DNA of 64,000 nt from Ophiostoma sp. CBS 140.51 (GCA_029298735.1 JANSLP010000003.1:62001-126000); one strand, 5' to 3'. Shown: positions 22,101 to 33,764, counted from the first letter of the stretch. Numbers and translations: made by a program. Notes: generated from the sequence alone by a model not told the origin.

Positions 22101-22897
22101 CGTCAGACAGTGGTGTGTGGGTGGACTGCCGTCTTGTTGTGGACCTTTTTCGTGGTGAGAGAAGGCTGTGAGAAATTCAAAGGTATGAAAAACGAACGAT
22201 GTGTGAAGCTTTGCAGTTTTGGGCGCCTCTCATTCGCCAACAGCTTTCAGTGGTAAGAGGCATGTTGTTTTCGAAAGTGCCCCTTCCCAGTGGGCTTTCC
22301 TCTTTGGGCAGAGGGGTGCTGGCCCAGGTCAGGAGCGGGACAGGGCTCCACTCCCCTGTATTTATTCCGTAATGGGGCAAAGCACATGCCAAAAGACTTG
22401 GCGACCAGCGCGGACGAGCCTCCCCTGGCCGCACTGGAGCACGGCGAAACACTGCTAAATGTAACTGCCAAATTTATTACGCCGGGACTAGACGGACGTG
22501 GGTCCCAGAAAGGGACAGCTCGCTTGATTTTGTTGCAACGCTGTATCTTTACGAAAGGCAAGCGCCACCTACCACAGCTTCCTGGCCCGTTCCTTCCCTC
22601 CCTCGTTTCTCGTAATAAATTCGAGGAAGGTGCCAACAACCTCTTTTCATATTCGCCCCTTTGACATTTTGGCATTCTCTCGTTCAAACAACAACCAACA
22701 ACCAACAACCAAAAAAAACTCGCTGGTCAGAGCATGGTGCCCGCTGCACCTCCACGACGCCTCTAAGGGCCTCTGACTTGACTACGATACCCCCGGACAT
22801 CCTTTACACTCACGATCTTTACCTTTTGTACCCCAACATCCGAAATCCGACGCGACTCTATTCGACTCGGCGAAACTGTGCACTTTCTTTGCCCCCG
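22101..22897. promoter_or_regulatory. shared divergent promoter region of COX18 and ALG11
   Basis: About 800 bases between two divergent starts. The ALG11 side has a leader with CAACAACCAACAACCAACAACC-type repeats (about 22688-22710) and an upstream ATG with a ten-codon frame (22734-22766). No separate gene is seen. Confidence 0.5.
22734..22766 (+). promoter_or_regulatory. upstream ORF in the ALG11 leader
   Basis: The ATG at 22734 opens a ten-residue peptide (MVPAAPPRRL) that ends at TAA 132 bases before the ALG11 start. If transcription starts before it, as the leader-like CAA repeats just upstream suggest, ribosomes must re-initiate or leak past it. Confidence 0.4.
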
Positions 22898-24759
22898 ATG
22901 GACGGTGGAAGCTGTTCCGCGTCGTCGCGCTGCGATGCCAGCGGCAGCAGTACAGGCAGCTGGACGTATGGCATCGCCGCGTTCGTCACGGCCCTCGCCA
23001 TGTTCGCCGTGATGCTGCCCTACATCTGGCGCCTCGCCGGCTCCACGCTGGGATTGTATCTCCGGAAGCGCACACACAGCCAGCGGCAATTTTTGCTGGA
23101 CACAATGGCCGCCGACGAGAAGTGGTTTCAGGAGCAGAAGAAGCAACAGCAACAAACTACGAAAAAGAACGACAGCAGTGACGACGACTGGGAGAACGTC
23201 GAAGCGGAAGCGGCCGCATCGGCTGGCAACGGCGAGAAGGGCGCGTCCGACTGGGACGGTATCGTCGGATTCTTCCATCCGTTTTGGTGAGTTGTCTTCT
23301 ACTGGGATGAAGTTAAGAGGCGTCTGGTTACTGACTATGTAGCAACGCTGGCGGTGGTGGCGAACGCGTGTTATGGGCTGCTGTTCGCGCTACACAGCAG
23401 CGCTGGCCCAAGGCCAAGTGTGTCGTCTACACGGGCGACCACGACGTTCACAAAGATGCCATCCTGGCGCGTGTACGGGTAAGTGGCTCTTCCATGTGCC
23501 CCTCTATGTGATGGCCCTACCTAACTCTTGCTCTCCTACAGGACCGCTTCAACATTCACCTCCACCCACCGACTGTCGCCTTCCTCTACCTCTCTACCCG
23601 CCGTTGGGTCCTCGCATCGACGTGGCCACACTTTACACTCGCCGGGCAGTCCTTTGGTTCAATTATCATGGCCTGGGACGCCCTTTCGCTGCTCGTTCCG
23701 GACATCTTTGTCGACACAATGGGCTACGCCTTTGCCCTTGGCTTCTCGAAGCTGCTGTTCCGCAGCATCCCGACCGGTGCCTACGTCCACTACCCCACCA
23801 TCTCGACAGACATGCTGGCCTCGCTCGACCCGACCTCGACCGTGGGCGGCCAGGGCGTGAACGCAGGCCAGGGTGTGGGCATGCGTGGCCGGGTCAAGCG
23901 CGCCTACTGGCAGACCTTTGCGTGGTTCTACGCGTCCGTCGGCTCATCGATTGACGTCGTCATGACCAACTCGACCTGGACGCAAGGACACGTCCAGGCG
24001 CTTTGGGGACCCCTGCGTGCCAAGAAGGGCAGAGCCCCGTCCTCAAAGAACACCGACACCGATATCGCCGTCGTTTACCCTCCCGTCGCTGTCAGCGAGC
24101 TCGAGCAGGAAGTGGATGTGTCCGCCGCGAGCGAGGCATCCCGCGAAAAGGTGCTGCTGTATATTGCTCAGTTCCGCCCGGAAAAGAACCACCACCTGAT
24201 CTTGCAAGCCTTTGCCACCTTTTTAAACAAGCACAGAGAGCAGGCCAAGTCATCAACAAAGAAGAGTGCCGCGCCCACAGACACACCCAAGCTCGTTCTC
24301 GTGGGCAGTGTTCGTGACGACTCCGACTCCAAGCGCGTCTATCAGCTGCGCCTGCTGGCCAACGAGCTCAACATTCGCGACGACGTCGAGTTTCACCTCG
24401 ATGCACCTTGGCCCGCTATCCTCCAGTGGCTGCGCCGTGCCTCCGTCGGCGTCAACGGCATGTGGAACGAGCACTTTGGTATTGGTGTGGTCGAGTACCA
24501 GGCGGCGGGCCTGATTGCCGTCGTCCACGACAGCGGTGGACCGAAGCTGGACATTGTAACGGAAATCGACGGCAAGCCCACGGGGTTCCACGCCACGACG
24601 GCCGACGAGTTTGCCGCCGGCTTTGAGCAGGCCCTTGCCCTGCCAGATCCGCTGGCCTGGCGCGAGCGGGCACGGCGGTCGGCCAAGCGGTTTACCGAGG
24701 AGGAGTTTGAGCGGAAATGGCTCGAGCAGATGGACAAGCTGGTGGCGTTGTTAAAGTAG
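22898..24759 (+). CDS. alg11: ALG11 alpha-1,2-mannosyltransferase of the ER lipid-linked oligosaccharide pathway
   Basis: Three exons: 22898-23286, 23343-23478 and 23542-24759. Introns are 56 nt (GTGAGT...TAG) and 63 nt (GTAAGT...CAG). The product is 580 residues. An N-terminal membrane anchor lies at about 24-48. The first splice rebuilds the family hallmark FHPFCNAGGGGERVLW across the junction, which confirms it. The GT-B C-terminal half has the SIGQFRPEKNH-type segment (here IAQFRPEKNHHLIL) and the nucleotide-sugar motif E.FGIGVVEYQAAG (E-x7-E). ALG11 adds the fourth and fifth mannoses, from GDP-mannose, to Man3GlcNAc2-PP-dolichol on the cytosolic ER face. An acidic, Gln-rich insert (about 80-125) precedes the catalytic start. 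Confidence 0.96.
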
Positions 24760-25087
24760 ATTGGTGCGCACTGCACTTTTCTTTACCTGTCCCATATACT
24801 TCGGCGTGTTACATATAGAAGAACATTTGCCGCTCTAATGTACTTTTTTTTATCTTACCCTTTATTTCCTTTCATACAACTGTCACCCATAGTCGGATAC
24901 CCATTCCTTATTGAAGAGAAGGCAAACATCATTTCACATAGCACAGCATAGCCTGATGTAAAGTCATGATAAATATAAAGTATAAAATATTCAAAAATAT
25001 GCTAACTATGTGAAAAAGTGACGTCACAAGAAGGTAACAAACATATATAAGGCATAACGGCTTGACACAAACCCCAATTCCTATCCA
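24760..25087. other. 3' flanks between convergent ALG11 and GGT genes
   Basis: About 330 bases, AT-rich (for example 24960-25020). It should hold both polyadenylation regions. No gene is seen. Confidence 0.5.
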
Positions 25088-27188
25088 TTAGAAAATGTAC
25101 CCACCACTGTTCAACTGCCGCGGCTCACCCGCCGCCTCAAAGACGCCACCCGGCAGCACACGGACTCCTTGCGCTGCACTGGCGTAAAGGCTCGTCCATG
25201 TCACGTTGTGCCCGCGGTCGACCATGCTGGCCACCGTGCTGTTGTCAAACGTCACTTCAAACGTCACTTGGTTCGGTGCCAGCTGGTCGTGTAGACGTGG
25301 CTCGGCCAGCGCCTCGTGCATCGTCAACCCCTGTTCGAGCACATGCCAGGTCACCTGTGCCGTCGCCGAGATAATACGGCTGCCACCCGCTGCACCCGTC
25401 ACCAAGTATAGGCGACCCGGTTTTCCCGTCTCAACACCGTCAGCGTCGACGTCCACATCCTCGGCCATGATGGGCGTAATGGAGCTCAGCGGACGCTTGC
25501 CACCACGGATAAAGTTGGCCGGGCTTGGCGGGTAGCCAAACTCATTGTTGGAGCGCGGGATGGAAAAGTCGTTCATCTGGTTGTTCAGAATGATACCGCC
25601 CTCGGGTGTCATGAGCAGCGAACCGAACAAAGTGTTGATCGTTGTGGTGCTGCTGATGGCCATGCCCGAGCGGTCGGTGACGACGACATGGCTGGTGCCG
25701 TGGCCTGGTGCGGCATAGCTGCCCTCGGGGTTGTAGTCCTCGACCGGCAGCGTGGTGTCGTCGCGGATCTTGTGGTGGTTGATGGCGGCGCGCTGGTCGG
25801 ACAGGAGATCGGCCTCGAGGGCTGCGACACCATCAACAAAAGCCGGGTCTCCGAGACGCGTGCGTGCGCCATAGCCGAAACGCATGGCCTCATCGAAGCG
25901 GTGTGTGCTAAGGTTGACATTGTTGCCTTGTACGTGGGGTCTAGAGACGGGGAACTGTTCCATCGTCTTGAGAATGGAGAGGGCGACGGCACCTGAAGAG
26001 GGAGCACTCGTCGAAAAGAGCCGGTGGCCGCGGAATATGGTGCTCACGGCCGGCTTGCTGATAACCTCGTACTTTTTGAAGTCGTCCAGTGTCAGAGAAC
26101 CGTTGTTCTCACGGATCAGCTTGATCATGTCCTTGGCTGTGTGCACTGTTAGTATAGGGGTACTTATGAACAACATTTCCGTACACACAGTCTTACCCAT
26201 GGCTCCCGTGTAGAACGTCTCGATGCCCTCCTTGGCTAGGGTCTCGAGCGTGTTGGCATACCGCTTCCGCGTAATGGTGTCACCCAACTGCAGGAGCGTG
26301 CCGTTGGGCGCAAAGTCCTCTGCCCAGATCGGGTCGTCTGTCAGAAAGGTTCCGACCGACTCTGTCGCCGACTTCATGTAGCGAACGAGGTCGTGTGATA
26401 CTGGCATAGTTAGCAGGCGCATTTCTTCAACATTATCGACTCTCAACTTTAACGAGCTCATCCTTACCTAGAAACCCATTTCTGGCAACGTGCACAGCTG
26501 GCATGACCACTGTCTCCCATGGTAAAGCCTATGATATGTTAGCTATATCCATATTCGAAGCTCAACCAAGCAGGACCTTTCAACGTACTCCATGCTTCTT
26601 GTGAAGGTACTCCAATCCGCGCAGCTCGCTAGGCACGCCAACAGCAAGGCCACCGATAACGCTGCCGTGCACATTGCCGTCGTACATGTCCTCAAAGGCC
26701 GCTGCCGGTGCCGTTTCTCGATAGTCGACGCCCTCGTAGCTGCCGTCGGACCCGCGGATCAGCATGAAACCGCCACCACCGATTCCGGAGTGGTACATGC
26801 CGATGACGCCCACACAAAGTGTCGCACCGACCATGGCATCCGCAGCCGTGCCCTATAATTGTCAGTGAGGGGCTCTTGGCATGTAAATAGAAGCGAGATG
26901 CTACTCACACCTTGGCGCATCAGGTCAACACCGATTTTGGAGCAGATAGCACTCTCACAGGCGACTGCGCCATTCGTTCCATACTGATACGAAGGCCCGT
27001 CATTGTGATCGAGGTGGCCGTCGTGCAGTGGTTTTTGCAATGGCGGAAGTGCCGATGTGAGCTGTGCTTTCGAGGCGAGCAACAACAATGCCCAGTCCCA
27101 GAACGGCGTGCGGCAGTCTTGAAAGTGGTCAGCTCTGATATGTAAACCTTAATAAAAGGGATGCGACGGTAAGCCGGTACTTACGCAT
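25088..27188 (-). CDS. gamma-glutamyltranspeptidase (secreted or vacuolar Ntn hydrolase)
   Basis: Six exons on the minus strand: 27185-27188, 26909-27117, 26589-26852, 26468-26528, 26197-26400 and 25088-26136, giving 596 residues. Introns 2-5 are 56-67 nt with GTGAGT, GTACGT, GTAAGG and GTAAGA donors, and the joins restore RQGGTAADAMV, KHGALPWETVV, RNGFLVSHDL and TGAMAKDMI, all typical of GGT. The first exon (ATGC) is inferred: it gives a hydrophobic signal sequence (WALLLLASKAQLTSA) but needs an AAG acceptor. The autoproteolysis site and catalytic Thr lie in GHGTSHV (about Thr395), and the later RIISATAQVTWHV block belongs to the small subunit. The enzyme cleaves glutathione and other gamma-glutamyl compounds. 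Everything downstream of the signal peptide is well supported. Confidence 0.9.
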
Positions 27189-28060
27189 TTTCCTTAGGTG
27201 ATCAGAGCTACCAGCCCTTACGACTATATTTCGTCGTAAAACTGTTTCGAATAATTGATCAGATAATTATATGCGCCCCCAACAGAGACCCCAGGAATGA
27301 CGGGCCCCAATACAGCAATAAGGAATGGCGCAAAGGGTCGTTGGAGGGGAACGAAGGAAGAAACGAAGGACGAAGGATGGGGAGCAAAAGACAAAGGGCA
27401 AAAGGACGGACGCAGGGACAAGTCAGGAACAAGTCAGGAACAAGCTCAGGAACAAAAGTCAAAAGTCAAGGAGGCCGAAAACGGGGGAAGTCGTTCGCGA
27501 TAAAGCGCGGATGGACGGCGTTCTTCTTTCTAAGCAGTCCAGGCGGTCAGAGGGCGCGTGCGGGCGGGCAAGTGCACCCCCTGGAGCCAACGCCGACGGA
27601 CACCGATAAGGGAAGCAGCACATGGCTGGCAGCGACAGCACCTTCCCGCTACAGGTCAGACACCTTGTTGCGCATTCCCAAAACGGCAGTTGCAGACTTG
27701 CCGCAATCTGGGGCTAGAAGCGCGTCTTTCGGCGGTGGATAATAGCGGCTGTCGGTGGACACAAGAGGCCGACCATCTCAAGCTGCTGTGAGACAGCACT
27801 CGAGACAGTATTCGTACAAGTACACAGTAAACTCGCTATGGAGACCAGGCTATTGTGGGCCTTTGCCTGCCACCACAAGGCCAATCAGCGCTGTCAGATT
27901 GAAAAAGGCAGGCGAGCTTTCAAGCTTAGTCATCCAAAAGTTTTTGATCTTCATTGAAAATTGAGACTCTGCAGATGAGGTTTTCAACAACACCAAGCTC
28001 CAAAATAAGTAAAATATACTCATATTTTGAACAGCCTCGTTATTTTTGTGCTCGAAGCTC
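27189..28060. promoter_or_regulatory. divergent promoter region of GGT and TRM2
   Basis: About 870 bases between divergent starts. It contains an A/G-rich block on the plus strand (about 27340-27480) with GGAACAAGTCAGGAACAAGT-type short direct repeats, and an AT-rich part near 27950-28030. No gene is supported. Confidence 0.5.
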
Positions 28061-30289
28061 ATGCTGTCCCCCCTGAGAAAGCGAGTGCTCTCTTCTACAC
28101 GAACGCTGCCGCCACACCACAGCTTAAGTTTGCGACTGCAGTCTTTCTTGACGCAAAAACCAACTCGAATCACGACATCTGTGTCTGCATATCCACCAGA
28201 TCTAGGACGCTTGGCGCCTATTTTTGTGCCAGCTCGCACTTATATTGGTCGGTCGTCGCATATACGAAGGCTGTTTGCAAAAATGGCAGAGCCTGCCGAT
28301 GTTCAGACTTCGCAGCCCGACGTGGCTTCGACCCTTGCGAAGCCAACAGCTGCAAAGCGGCCGCACCCCGAGAGCAGTCCTGTTCAAGCGGATCGCCAGC
28401 TGCCCGCACAGAACGGTAGCAATGGTAACCATGCCAATGGTGGAGGAAACGGCGGCGCCAACAAGAACAGAAAACAGCAGCAACAGCGGCCACCCAAGAA
28501 GAAGCTCAAGGGCGGCAAGCGGCTCAAGGCCGTGACGGATGGCTCGTCCGAGGAGGTGCTTCTGGCCGATGTGCGGGACCTGCAAAAGGCACTGAAGGAA
28601 CGCCAAGACCGCGAGAAGGTCGACGCCGAGCCGGTTCTGTTCCGTGGCGCGCACGGCGAAGAAGTCAAGGCCACCGCCGCCGAGACGGCCGATGAAATTA
28701 AGATTACCGAACAAGACGGCGACGAGGACCCGGAAGAAGACCTTCCCGAGCAGGGCACTGAGATTGAGCTCGACATTGTCGGTCTGTCATCCACGGGCGA
28801 GGGTTTGGGTGTGCAGCGCAAACTGCACGAGCTCAGCGACGGGCCCAAGCTGCGCCGGCGGCGGCGCGTCTATGTCGTCTCTTTTTCGGTCCCCGGCGAC
28901 ATTGTGCGCGCCAAGGTGTATCGCCACCTGCCACAGCCCAAGGCAGGGCCGGGCGAGGAAGAGCTACCGCCGACGTACTCGGTGGCCGATTTCCTGGGGG
29001 TGATTAAGCCGTCGCCCGAGCTGCGCGACCCTCTGGGTGACAGCAACCGTGTGCGCTGCCAGTACTTTGGTCGCTGCTCGGGCTGCCAGTATCAGATGCT
29101 GGATTATGGCGAGCAGCTGCGCATCAAGCGCCGTGTGGTCGAGCGTGCCTACCGCCACTTCTCGCAGCTGCCGCCCGAGCGCGTACCGGCTGTTCTCGAC
29201 ACGATGCCGAGCCCGCTGCAGTACGGCTACCGTACGAAGCTGACGCCTCACTTTGACGGCCCACCGGGTTTCCGGCGCAAGAACAAGGCTGGTCACCGTC
29301 TGACTGCCGTGCCCGAGATTGGCTTCATGGCGAAGGCAGGTGCTGGCGGTGCGCGTACGACGCTCGACATTGAGACTTGCCCGATTGGCACGCCGGCCGT
29401 GGTCAAGGGCATGGCGAGAGAGCGCGCGCGCGTGGCACGTGATTTCGCCAACTACTCCAAGGGCGCCACCATCTTGCTGCGCGAGAACACTGTGCGGTGC
29501 CCCAAGAGCGGCGAGACAACTGAGAAGCAGAAAGAGGTGGCCGCCGATGCCGATACGGTGACTGTCGAGACCGAGGCCTACACGGACCTCAAGACGTGCA
29601 TCACCGACAACAACGCCACGTCCACCGAGTATATTGAGGACTACATCTTTACCAACCCGGCCGGCAGCTTTTTCCAGAACAACAACTCGATCCTGCCCCC
29701 TCTGACGGCCTACGTCCGCGAAAATGTCGTGCGCCCGCCCGCCACGCACAAGGGCAAAGAGCTGCGCTACCTGATTGACGCCTACTCGGGCTCTGGTCTT
29801 TTCACGATTACCTTGGCCTCGACGCTACCCGGTGGCTCCATCGGCATCGACATTGCCGAGCAGTCGATTTCGTACGCACGTACCAATGCGCAGCTCAACC
29901 ACCTGCCGCCCGAGCGGTGCAAGTTTTTGGCCGCTGATGCGGCGCAGCTGTTCCAGAGCGTCATCGAGTACGACCCGGATGAGACGGTCGTGGTGCTGGA
30001 CCCGCCGCGCAAGGGCTGCGATGGTCCGTTCCTGCGGCAGCTGCTGGCCTTTGGACCCGCGCGGATCGTGTATGTCAGCTGCAATGTGCACACGCAGGCG
30101 CGTGATGTGGGCATGCTGGTACAGGGCCATGTGGACTTCGGCGATGGCGATAAGGCTGCAGCGACGGAAACTAAGGACGGTAAGGCACCGGCTCGCTACG
30201 AGATTGAGAGCCTGCGCGGCTTTGACTTCTTCCCGCAGACGGCACACGTCGAGGGCATCGCCGTGTTGAACCGTGTTGATTTTGTGTAG
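28061..30289 (+). CDS. trm2: tRNA (uracil-5-)-methyltransferase TRM2 (TrmA/RumA family)
   Basis: A single-exon frame of 742 residues from the first ATG, or 668 from a second in-frame ATG at 28283 with a better context (CAAAAATGG). The first 74 residues are rich in Arg, Ser and Leu and nearly free of acid, like a mitochondrial presequence. A Lys/Asn/Gln-rich stretch, a TRAM-like beta-barrel (about 230-310) and a Cys cluster C-x5-C-x2-C (CQYFGRCSGC, about 332-341) follow. The methyltransferase domain has the SAM motif DAYSGSGLFTI (about 570), DPPRKGCDGPFL (about 646) and the catalytic Cys in YVSCNVHTQARD (about 674), ending in FDFFPQTAHVE. The family makes m5U54 in the T loop of tRNA with S-adenosylmethionine. 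Divergent from GGT. Confidence 0.93.
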   Translation: MLSPLRKRVLSSTRTLPPHHSLSLRLQSFLTQKPTRITTSVSAYPPDLGRLAPIFVPARTYIGRSSHIRRLFAKMAEPADVQTSQPDVASTLAKPTAAKRPHPESSPVQADRQLPAQNGSNGNHANGGGNGGANKNRKQQQQRPPKKKLKGGKRLKAVTDGSSEEVLLADVRDLQKALKERQDREKVDAEPVLFRGAHGEEVKATAAETADEIKITEQDGDEDPEEDLPEQGTEIELDIVGLSSTGEGLGVQRKLHELSDGPKLRRRRRVYVVSFSVPGDIVRAKVYRHLPQPKAGPGEEELPPTYSVADFLGVIKPSPELRDPLGDSNRVRCQYFGRCSGCQYQMLDYGEQLRIKRRVVERAYRHFSQLPPERVPAVLDTMPSPLQYGYRTKLTPHFDGPPGFRRKNKAGHRLTAVPEIGFMAKAGAGGARTTLDIETCPIGTPAVVKGMARERARVARDFANYSKGATILLRENTVRCPKSGETTEKQKEVAADADTVTVETEAYTDLKTCITDNNATSTEYIEDYIFTNPAGSFFQNNNSILPPLTAYVRENVVRPPATHKGKELRYLIDAYSGSGLFTITLASTLPGGSIGIDIAEQSISYARTNAQLNHLPPERCKFLAADAAQLFQSVIEYDPDETVVVLDPPRKGCDGPFLRQLLAFGPARIVYVSCNVHTQARDVGMLVQGHVDFGDGDKAAATETKDGKAPARYEIESLRGFDFFPQTAHVEGIAVLNRVDFV

Positions 30290-30542
30290 GAGAGAAAATG
30301 CATAAAGATAAAGATTTATATGGCGTTTGGCATACCAGGATATTAGACAAAATAGAAGGCATTTTGATATATGACTTAATGTGCTCTCAATGATTTGTAT
30401 GCTCTCATTTTAATTTCGCAAAAATGTATAACTAGATGCTTTGACTATGTCCCATTGCTCGTAGTTTGTTCATGCCAATTCCCAATAACGGCATGTAGTA
30501 AAACAACCCTGTCTTATCCTCCTTCTACGTCGTACTCCTCGT

Positions 30543-32805
30543 CTACTCCTCCTTTAGTAACTCCTTCAGTGCAAACACTGTCACCTCGACCACTTCGGCT
30601 CGCCGGCTCGCCTTGGCACATTCCGTCAGAATCGACACGCCGTTGGCCGCCTTGATGGCCGCCTTGGCCCGCTTGCCTGTCTCGCCGTCGCACATGACCA
30701 TACTGTAAATGGCCACGGCGCCACGGTGCCGCAGGTCTTCGCTCTCGGACGCGCTGCACAGACCCAACACGATGGCAACTCCACGCTCTCGTGCCAGAAT
30801 ACCGTCCACGACGCCCTCATAGGCCAGCAACGATGCCAGAGCACCGCCTGCTGCGTTGCGCGTGCCTGCATCCTCGGCATCCGCCAGGGCCACCAGAATG
30901 TTCAGCCGGTTGCGGGCTGCCGGGCTGCCGTCCGCGTACATCAAAATACCCTCGGGCGCCTGCACGAGGTTGCACACGAGCTCGACGGTGGCGCGCGTGA
31001 TTCGCTCGTTGTTGCTCAAAATCTGCTCTTCGACATCGGGCCAGGCCGTGCGCAGAATGCCTCCCCGAGTGTCGTCGTCCGTCGAAGCCAGGTTGGTCAG
31101 CGCCATGAGCGACTCAAACGCGGGCAGCAAATCGTACGAGTCGTCGTCCTTTTTGAGCAAGGAAGCCAATGGACGGATGGCGGCGTGAATGGGCACGGGT
31201 CGTGTGCCGCCAAAGACGTGTGTCGGGTTGGTGGAAATCAAAATGCGAGCCAGTGCCTGAGCGGCTGTCCGTCGTGCCAGGGCCGTGTCGGTGCTGCTGT
31301 TAGCACCACCAACGGCACCAAGAGCCGTCCATGCATCAATCAACAAACGCACGGCGCCCTGTTGTGCCAGTTGGCCGCGCAGGCTCTGTGTCACGGACAG
31401 CGCGTGGATGATGCCGATAATAAGGGACAGCGAAGCGGCCGACCCGTTCTTGCTGTGCGAGACCAGCACGGGTGTCACACCTGCTGCAAAGACCTTTTGA
31501 CACCGCTCCGACACATGTTCATCGTCGTTCAAGGGGTCGGGCTTAGCCCCCGACTTGCCGGCGGCATTGGCATACGCCTTCAGCTGACCCAGACGCTTCT
31601 GCTCCTCAGACTGTGGTGGCTGGTACCGTGTGAGGTTAGAAAAGATGCTCAGTGCGCCGTATGTCAGTGGTGACCGGGGCGGTGCTGTCTTGAGCGTCTT
31701 GACAAGATTTGTCAGGAACGCCTTGTCATCCGCCAGCGATTCCTTGACCTTGGGCTGCAACGACGCATACGCCAGGCCCTCCACGGCATTCGAGCTCCCT
31801 TGCTCGGGATTGCTCGCCAGCAGACCCGTAAACATCTTGCTCAGATCCTCGATGCTCGTCGTCGCCGTCTCGACACGGTCGTCATCGTTTAACTCTTCGA
31901 CTTTTGCCTGTGGCTGTGGTGGTAATGTTGCCTTACGACTGAGTTAGTTAGATTTGTTGGGGCAGACGGTCGCCGTTTATTATGAATGAGAAAGGAGAGA
32001 GGGGGGCTACCTTGAGCTTTGCGAGAATGACGGCCGCCAGGTTCTGCACCTGCCGTGAGTGCCGGCGCATCGAAATCGAGCCCTCGCCCAGATTGCCGTC
32101 CGGGTTGGCAGCGAACATGTCCTTAACCACATCGTCGGGGTCTTGGTCGACAATCTCCTCGAGCCACTCGACGCAGTACTTTTGCACGGCTTCGCGACAC
32201 GCCGCATTCATACACGCCACATTCAGCATGTCCAGGCACGCCGTCTCGACCTTGCGGCTCTTCCACTTGCGGCGCATTAGGGGACCTAGGCTGGCTAGGA
32301 AACCCTCGCCCAAAAACATCTCGGCCGTCAAGTCGGGCACGATAGGGAAAACGGCAGCAGCCACACAAAAGGCCACAATGTAGTCATCGTAGGTACCACG
32401 CTTGACGCGGTCATAAAAGAACTCGGACAGCTTCTGAGCACCGTCGTCACCGGCTGCCTTCAGGTACGATGACGTCGTCAACGTGGCATGACCGCGCACA
32501 ATGTCGGGTTGGCGCATGTCGAGGTAGCCGAGCAGGGTGTCGGCGCAGTCAGAGTCGATCAGCTTGCAGATAGACGCCTCGCCCTTCTTGGTGGCCTCGA
32601 CATCGTCATTCAACACTTTGGTCAAACGATCGAGGTCGCGGACGGTCTCGTCGTCTTCCTTGCCGCCTTCCATGAGCCCCGCGAAAAGAAGCAGCGTCTG
32701 GTCCTCGCGGGACAACTCAGACTGATGGGACGGCGACCCAGCCGAAGCTTGGTCTGTGGCCGTGGCCGTGGCAGCAGCCGCGTCTGTGCTGGGAGCGGCG
32801 GCCAT
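30543..32805 (-). CDS. UNC-45/She4-type myosin chaperone
   Basis: Two exons on the minus strand, 32011-32805 and 30543-31931, giving 727 residues. The protein is an armadillo-like helical repeat solenoid. The central part (for example ALARRTAAQALARILISTNP and NERITRATVELVCNLVQAPEG) and the C-terminal LKELLKEE match the UCS region of UNC-45, Cro1 and She4. As in other fungal members there is no N-terminal TPR domain. UCS proteins fold and stabilise myosin heads, so this one should act with class II, V and I myosins in cytokinesis and transport. The 79-nt intron is required because reading through it gives a stop after 20 residues; the only join that keeps the frame uses donor GTAGCC and acceptor AAG after CTAACTAAC. 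The gene is convergent with TRM2. Confidence 0.87.
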
Positions 32806-33764
32806 CCTGGCTGTTGGCTTTTGGCTGTGAGGGAAGAAAGGTGTTGATGCTGGAGCTTATCTCGGCTGGATGGCGATGATCTTGGCCGATTTGGAAGGCC
32901 TTCCTTTAATCGAATAGACAGCTGTGAAAGTGCTGCTCAAGTTGGCAAATCAATGCTTGTCGAAGGTTCTAATGTAATTAAGAATAATGCAACTGAAGCT
33001 GAAATATGGAAAGAAAGAAGAGCCGAGAGGAATAAAAGAAGAAGAGAAAAGAGAAAGGCCACAGAACAAGAGGCGAAAGGACAGTCAGATCACCAATGAC
33101 GCTGCTTGAGTGGGCCGAACACAGAGCTTTCTCTAGCGCCCCTCCAATGTCCCGTCGAGCCAACGATTACTAGGCGCGCATTATCGCGCTTGGGCCTGGC
33201 GTTTTGGTAATGATATGCAGTTGGTGATTTAATCAGTTTGTGGCGTCTTTTTCTTGTCTCGATACAAAGAGAAAGGGGGAAATAGCCGAATTAGAGGCGT
33301 CGAGGGGTAAGCTTCAGGCGAAGAAAGAACGAACCAGACCAGACGAAAGTTTGACAAGAGACTGGACGGAAGGAGCATCTACACATGCGTGGGGCAATCA
33401 CGTGGGGGCTTAATGTGGTGATGGGCGCCGGCAGATCCTGTATTATCCACTGGCCGTTTAAGTGCTTTCAGCGCCTTGGCGCGAGCATCGTCACAGCTTC
33501 GTGAATTTCGACCCTTGAACTCTGCTTTTCAACTTCCCATCAACACTCGCCACACAGCCTTCTCCGCCACTTTGCCAACCAACAACCGGCCAAAACATAC
33601 TTTACGACTCACTTCTCGATTTCCTACCCAGGGGACACACATTCAACTGCCCGTGTGTCCCCAAAAAGAGACGGCTTTGAGCTCGACAGAATTTACATGA
33701 AACGATTACCACGACCGTCACGAAACCGATCTAGTCCAACCTCGAACTCACCCTCTCGCCCGCC
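32806..33764. promoter_or_regulatory. divergent promoter region of UNC45 and TFB4
   Basis: About 960 bases between divergent starts, with purine-rich patches (about 32990-33080) and no supported gene. The TFB4 side has an upstream ATG at 33697 whose frame overlaps the main start. Confidence 0.5.

Noticed and set aside
22661..22897. In-frame N-terminal extension of ALG11
   Set aside because: The open frame upstream of the chosen ATG covers the CAA-repeat leader and lacks an ATG in frame; the membrane anchor follows the chosen Met directly.
28964..29749. 261-residue frame antisense to TRM2
   Set aside because: A mirror of the GC-rich methyltransferase frame; its sequence is Arg/His-rich and unlike any protein I know.
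30726..31673. 315-residue frame opposite the UNC-45-type gene
   Set aside because: Shadow frame; the armadillo-type protein on the minus strand explains the open reading.
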